Source: Tritrichomonas musculus
Lineage: Eukaryota; Parabasalia; Tritrichomonadida; Tritrichomonadidae
DNA: 64,000 nt
NCBI GenBank assembly: GCA_039105265.1
Contig: JAPFFF010000014.1
Coordinates: 558,001-622,000 of the forward strand
Direction: 5' to 3'
The notes under the pieces were generated by a model. That model had not been told where the DNA came from. It saw only the letters and a list, made by a program, of their open reading frames with translations, and ran no database searches. This document shows, one piece after another, positions 59,854 to 64,000 of the stretch. The position numbers and the translations under genes are program-made. Numbering within the stretch: position 1 is the stretch's first letter; each line of letters begins with the position of its first letter.

Positions 59854-60126
59854 AGTACACTTTTGCTAAATTTCAACACATCAGACTCAACGATATAAAT
59901 TAAAGTTTTGTCAAACTGATTATTATTTGAAAATGTTAAAAAACATTCCCGGAAAAGTCCTTTTTCGTTTTCAAAAAAAAAAAAAAAAGAAAAAAAAAAA
60001 GTACAGGAGGTTATTATTTTAAACAAGAAACTTGCTCCGCCGTTTCATAGATGGTGGGCAGTAGTGAGAACCATCATGGAGAAAAAATATTTTTTATTTT
60101 TAATTTTTTTTTTTTTTTAACTAGTT

Positions 60127-60181
60127 TGTGTTGACGAGTCGGGAGACATGCCCCGCGGAAACCGACTAGTATATACTACTA
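60127..60181 (+). repeat. Segment resembling part of the Polinton terminal repeat
   Basis: GTGTTGACG...GCCCCGCGGAAACCGACT...TATATACTACTA closely follows 58974-59023 inside the right terminal repeat (GTGTTGACGGTGGGC...GCCCCGACGGAAACCGACT...ATATATACTACTA), in the same orientation. It could be a relic of another element's end or a shared regulatory or structural module. Confidence 0.55.
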
Positions 60182-60235
60182 TAAATGAATCGTATTTTTA
60201 TTAATAGAAGTTTAATGTAACTGAGTTTTTTCTAA

Positions 60236-60344
60236 GTTGAAGCCCAAGTCCACTTTGGTGAAGCTTGCGCTCCTCGCAGTTGAAGCGCAAGTCCACTTTG
60301 GTGAAGCCTGCGCTCCTCGCAGTTTGCGCGCAAGCCCACTTTGC
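60236..60344 (+). repeat. 43-bp tandem repeat, 2.5 units
   Basis: Units start at 60236, 60279 and (partial) 60322. Each contains AAGTCCACTTTGGTGAAGC and TGCGCTCCTCGCA. G+C is high compared with the flanks. A minus-strand ORF crosses it, but the repeat, not the ORF, explains its length. Confidence 0.7.
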
Positions 60345-60367
60345 TTTTTCTTGAAATTACATGCAAC

Positions 60368-60488
60368 GATGCCGCCCTCAACCATCCCGGCTTGGCGAAG
60401 GCGGCATCTGTCGCTGTAATTAATTGGTGATGCCCCCCTCAACCATACCAGCCTGGCTGAAAGCGGCATCTGGAATCAGTAATTAATC
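60368..60488 (+). repeat. 61-bp tandem repeat of hairpin units, two copies
   Basis: Units at 60368-60428 and 60429-60488 share GATGCC...CCCTCAACCAT, then GGCATCTG and TAATTAAT. The first folds as GATGCCGCC with GGCGGCATC (9 bp); the second keeps only GATGCC/GGCATC. It lies right after the 43-bp repeat. Confidence 0.65.
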
Positions 60489-60689
60489 TTTTATTCAATT
60501 ACGATTATTAATTCAAAAAAATTATCTACTCATTTAATTTTTGAATTGCCATTTAAAAAAAAAAAAAAAAAAAAAAAAAACAGGTAATATATAATGGGTG
60601 AAATTTTGTGCCCCTGGGACACTTCCCAGAATTCAATTTTTTCAATGAGATTATTCAAAATAAAAATCAAAAAATACAAAAAATTTTAT

Positions 60690-60990
60690 GGTACAAATTT
60701 TTACCGAGTCTTACCCCCATCCGCAGGGGCTCACTCGTCCTCGCTTCGCTCGTCCTCGCTCGACGCCCGCTAGGGGGTATGTAGACTTCGGGAAAAATTA
60801 TGTAAAAATATAAAATTATCCATATAAAAAAAAAAAATTATTTTTAAATTTTTTAATTTCCCGATTTTTTATGTTAATTTAATGAACAAAGTAAGTCAAA
60901 ATTCACCATTATTTGGCGGTTTATACATATACCATGAGTAGCTACTCATATTTAATATATATGAAAAAAATTAATTTTTTTATACTCATA
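60690..60990 (+). repeat. GC-rich dispersed repeat, copy B (full)
   Basis: The left part (60696-60813) matches 14262-14396: TTTTTACCGAGTCTTACCCC, a variable centre with a repeated CGTCCTCGCT, then CTCGACGCCCGCTAGGGGG and TATGTAGACT. The right part (60784-60960) matches 7180-7360: AAAAATTATGTAAAAATA, AGTAAGTCAAAATTCACC, TGGCGGTTT, and a perfect 16-bp palindrome ATGAGTAGCTACTCAT. This copy therefore joins two halves seen separately elsewhere in the window. Confidence 0.6.
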
Positions 60991-61069
60991 TTTTACATAT
61001 TAAAAAACGAAAAGCTAGTTGATAAAAGATAACAACTTGCCTATTGGCAGAAAATAATTATTTGATAGT

Positions 61070-62080
61070 GAAAATGATAATTCCCATTGCAACAACCAGT
61101 CAATTCCTTTTGGTTTTCCGTTTTTCCTTTGGAGCAATTTCAGTTATACTATATTCTAATTGATTGTATGAGCTTTTATAAAATAGATGTGAATTTATTT
61201 AAGGCAGATTTGTACTTGCTGATATGGGTATTTCAATGGAACAATTTTGTAAAGTATACAATCTAAGCAAATTAATATGTTATAGGCCTATTATAGAGAC
61301 ACTGATAGCAGGTCTCCTCTAGGAATTATTATTGTAAATAGAAAGAACAATTCAATAGAAATGATGAAATTACTCAGAATAAATTTCGAAATTTGAAAAT
61401 AATGATTTCTAGCTTTGATGGTGATTCGAATTCAAATTATTATGTATACAAATGGGCACAATGGATACGTACAGACTATCATGTTGGGGGTTACTCGAAT
61501 CACTCCGAAAGGGCTCATTGAAATATCAACGATTCACTTGAGCGCCAAGGAGCGTCTAATTACTCATCAGGCTTATATGCGACAATAAGCTACATTTTAA
61601 ATTATTAGCAAAACAGAAAAGTAAACTACATATCACCATTCTCAAAACTTTATTCTAATATAAAAATGAATATCATTAATTTATTAACAAATTCAGACGA
61701 ATCAAAAATAAAGAAATATTATTAAATTTGCTAGGGTCAAGATGAGTTTTATAATAAATCTATTCATAAAATTTTAAAATCAATATATTTTAGTGAAGAG
61801 TTTAGTGAGTTCATTTCTTGCAATTGAAAATAAAATTCAGTCAAAAGCATGACGACAAGAAAATTACAAAGAAATGCAAAGAAATTATTGAATACTATGA
61901 TTTAAAAGAAAAAAGAAACTGGAATTGAAATCTACATCAGTATTTATCAATCATTTATTCTCAATATTTTCGTATCAATTACCAGATCCCTTGGAGTTTA
62001 ATGAACTCCGTAGTATGAATGATTTACAAATTGAATGGAATTTCCGTTCGCCAACATCCTTTGTTTTTAGCTTCGAAATC
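61070..62080 (+). mobile_element. Decayed MULE-like transposase remnant
   Basis: Fragments in shifting frames read like the catalytic part of Mutator-like transposases: 'FVLADMGISMEQFCKVYNLS' then 'LICYRPIIETLIAG' (like LSDQGxAL...C..H.C.RH...), and further on 'RTDYHVGGYSNHSERAH' then 'NINDSLERQG' (like ..NHAE..H..LN). Stops and frameshifts interrupt every part. It ends at a 56-A tract (62087-62142). The family call is inference from pattern. Confidence 0.4.
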
Positions 62081-62085
62081 TTCAT

Positions 62086-62144
<59 letters not shown>

Positions 62145-62272
62145 AACTATTGAATTTTACAATTTTTATCAGAATTATTACTAAAAATGTTTTATTATAT
62201 CTCAAAACGTTACTTATAAAACTTCTATATTATTTTAAAAATAGTTATAAAATAATATATAAACAAAAATAA

Positions 62273-62752
62273 TATCAATTTAGACTTGTGCAAAGTCCAG
62301 GACAATAAAACTTTTCAAGGACAACCGCAGGACTTAGGACTTTGTCAGGACCTTTTTTTTTTTAAGAAAAAAAATGACATATTAAATTTTATTGAAAAAA
62401 AATATATATTCAACTTTTCCTTTTAATATTGATTTTTTAAAAAATCTATAAATATATAAATAAAAAAAGATTGTTCACTTAATATTTTACTGATTTTATA
62501 ACTTATATATGAAGTTATCCGTTATAATGTGAATTAAAAACTTTCGGGCAGAATTAAATGATACACAAAATTTTAATATTTTAATAAAAGCATATTTTAA
62601 ACAAAAAATATCAAAAATTATATTAACGCATTTTTTTAAAACAAAAATATAATAAAAATATGTGTCCTTAATTCAAAGATAAAAATGTTTTTTAAATTAA
62701 CTAAGTTTGTTTAGTCCTTTTGTCCTGGACTTTGCCCTAGTCTATATCAATT
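62273..62752. mobile_element. hAT-type MITE, 464 bp, with 8-bp target duplication
   Basis: Inverted ends TAGACT..(G)CAAAGTCCAGGACAA (from 62281) and the complement (to 62744). They are flanked by TATCAATT at 62273-62280 and again at 62745-62752, an 8-bp duplication typical of hAT transposons, as is the TAG start. Further AGGAC motifs repeat inside the left end. The interior is AT-rich without a gene. Confidence 0.7.
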
Positions 62753-62758
62753 AAATAT

Positions 62759-62981
62759 GAGTTAGTCGTATGCTTGGAATTTTCCAAAGTTCTAACATAT
62801 ATTTTATAAAGACGGATTCAAAAGGCTTGGGACAAACTTTTTGAAAACGATAAGGTCAAATTTATAAATCTTTTAGGTCAATTTGTCCCAAGCTGAATGA
62901 TTTTTTTTCTGAGAAACATTGAAAAAAATTGAATATTGTCCCAAGCATTTTGAATCCGACTTTATAACATACGACTAACTC
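62759..62981. mobile_element. 223-bp inverted-repeat element
   Basis: Outer inverted pair GAGTTAGTCGTATG (62759-62772) and its complement (62968-62981). Inside it a second inverted pair TTATAAAG(A/T)CGGATTCAAAA with GCTTGGGACAA, and a third GTCCCAAGC near 62884. Most of the element can fold on itself. It lies only 6 bp from the hAT-type MITE. Confidence 0.6.
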
Positions 62982-63142
62982 TTTCTTATTTATTTTGGTT
63001 AAATTAAAAAAAAAAAGTCGTTTTTTTCTATTGTTACCACCACTATCCACAGAAAAAAAAAAAAAAAAAAAAAAAAATTGTTTTGTTTTTGATCGTTATT
63101 TATGATTTTTCTCAAAAATTCAAAAATTTAACTGCACCCTTA

Positions 63143-64000
63143 ATGAGTCTTAAGGAAGAAATAGAGAAAATGAAAAGAGTTCAAAATTTTCTCTTAGAAT
63201 ATGTTAAAGATGATCTTAATGCAGAAGAAAATTATGAAAATTTTATCAAGATCATCAAAGATTACAAAATTAATGCCGATCAAAATGAATTTAAATTAAT
63301 TTTACGTTTAATAAATACAATTGGAAATAATCATCAACGTGCCAATAACTTTACCAGCAAAATTGAGAGAATTTTATTATTTTTTGAATATGATATTTTA
63401 AAACATTTTAGAAATTTCGAAATTTTCCAACTTTTTTGGAACAATAAAAGAATTCTTTTATTTCTTCTTCAAGAAAAGATCTTGAAAATTGATGAATATA
63501 TTGCATCACTGATTACGAGTGATGATTATATCAAACTAAATTATGCTGAATACTTTTCACCAGAAATAAAAGAATTCCTGACTGATGAATTCATTCAGAA
63601 ACATTGTGATAAGAACACAAAATTAAAAGATGAAAATTTTATAAAAAAAATAAAAAAAGAAAAAAATGACAAATTTTATGAAAAAAGAAAAGAAGGCGAA
63701 AATGATAATTTTTTATGTTATCTGATTCGAACGAATAATGCAAAAGAATATGGAATTTATATGAACCGACAAAACATGTCATTTGACATTTCAATTGAAG
63801 AATCAATCTTTGAAACGAATCAGTTTTTGATAGAACAAAACAAAATTTCATTGAATGAATATGCTGCTTTTTTTGGATCATTAGAAATCATCAAATATAA
63901 CGAAATAAACGAAGGAATTAAAGCGACATCAAGCATGTGGAATTATGCAATTCATAGTCGAAATGCTGAATTGATTCAATATTTGGAAGACAAAAAAGTT
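63143..64000 (+). CDS. DUF3447/ankyrin-repeat family protein (runs off right edge)
   Basis: 286 codons are open from the ATG at 63143 to the end of the window. The N-terminal part is helical (MSLKEEIEKMKRVQNFLLEY). From about residue 245 it reads 'SLNEYAAFFGSLEIIKYNEI' then 'SSMWNYAIHSRNAELIQYLE', the ankyrin-like pattern of the DUF3447 proteins massively expanded in trichomonads. More repeats would follow beyond the edge. The 5' flank holds a poly-A tract (about 63051-63077). The exact function of this family is unknown. Confidence 0.75.
   Translation, partial: MSLKEEIEKMKRVQNFLLEYVKDDLNAEENYENFIKIIKDYKINADQNEFKLILRLINTIGNNHQRANNFTSKIERILLFFEYDILKHFRNFEIFQLFWNNKRILLFLLQEKILKIDEYIASLITSDDYIKLNYAEYFSPEIKEFLTDEFIQKHCDKNTKLKDENFIKKIKKEKNDKFYEKRKEGENDNFLCYLIRTNNAKEYGIYMNRQNMSFDISIEESIFETNQFLIEQNKISLNEYAAFFGSLEIIKYNEINEGIKATSSMWNYAIHSRNAELIQYLEDKKV

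Noticed and set aside
60236-60344. Tandem repeats considered as a CRISPR-like array
   Set aside because: Units are contiguous without unique spacers, and this is a eukaryotic context.
60212-60469. An 85-codon minus-strand ORF across the GC-rich tandem repeats
   Set aside because: Its length is explained by two tandem repeats whose periods (43 and 61 bp) are not multiples of three.
61480-61560. Possible tRNA-like B box (GGTTACTCGAATCACTCC)
   Set aside because: No A box or cloverleaf could be formed; the stretch fits better as decayed transposase sequence.

Overview
The window looks like the nuclear genome of a parabasalid (trichomonad) protist, most likely Tritrichomonas or a close relative. 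It is very AT-rich, its host genes are long and appear intronless, and several have an initiator-like TCA(Y)(W) motif just before the ATG. It carries families expanded in trichomonads (BTB/F5-8 type C proteins, DUF3447 ankyrin proteins) and a Maverick/Polinton. Asn runs and poly-A/poly-T tracts are common. The species call is inference.

Layout. 1-147: start of a minus-strand gene running off the left edge. 253-5769: a large protein ending in a RalGAP-type Rap/Ran-GAP domain. 5770-15354: a 9.6 kb gene desert of diverged small inverted-repeat elements, a tandem duplication, GC-rich islands and hairpins. 15355-34397: host genes: an EF-hand protein, a USP-fold protein whose catalytic Cys is Ser, a nucleoplasmin-fold (NPL) protein, two tandem paralogues of unknown function, a 2,104-residue coiled-coil protein, a SAC9-like phosphoinositide phosphatase, Arf, a DJ-1/PfpI protein and a WDR55/Jip5-like WD40 protein. 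34837-38493: a decayed BTB/F5-8C gene and a pogo/CENP-B-type DDE DNA transposon.

38641-59122: a whole-looking 20.5 kb Polinton with matching 433-bp terminal inverted repeats, AG...CT ends and a TAGGTA target duplication. It carries a protein-primed DNA polymerase B, an rve integrase, a packaging ATPase, a candidate double-jelly-roll capsid protein, a fibre-like repeat protein, a free HNH endonuclease and about twelve small or unknown genes. The genes are packed head to tail or tail to tail with almost no spacing. The element sits exactly at a unit boundary of a two-unit, ~127-bp hairpin repeat.

59129-63142: decayed repeats: a Polinton-TIR-like segment, 43-bp and 61-bp tandem repeats, a dispersed GC-rich element also found 46 and 54 kb away, a decayed MULE-like transposase, a hAT-type MITE with an 8-bp target duplication and another inverted-repeat element. 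63143-64000: start of a DUF3447/ankyrin protein running off the right edge.

The points I rate highest are the nested context and gene content of the Polinton, the two likely catalytically altered host enzymes (the USP-fold protein and the RalGAP domain), and the dispersed GC-rich/palindrome element.
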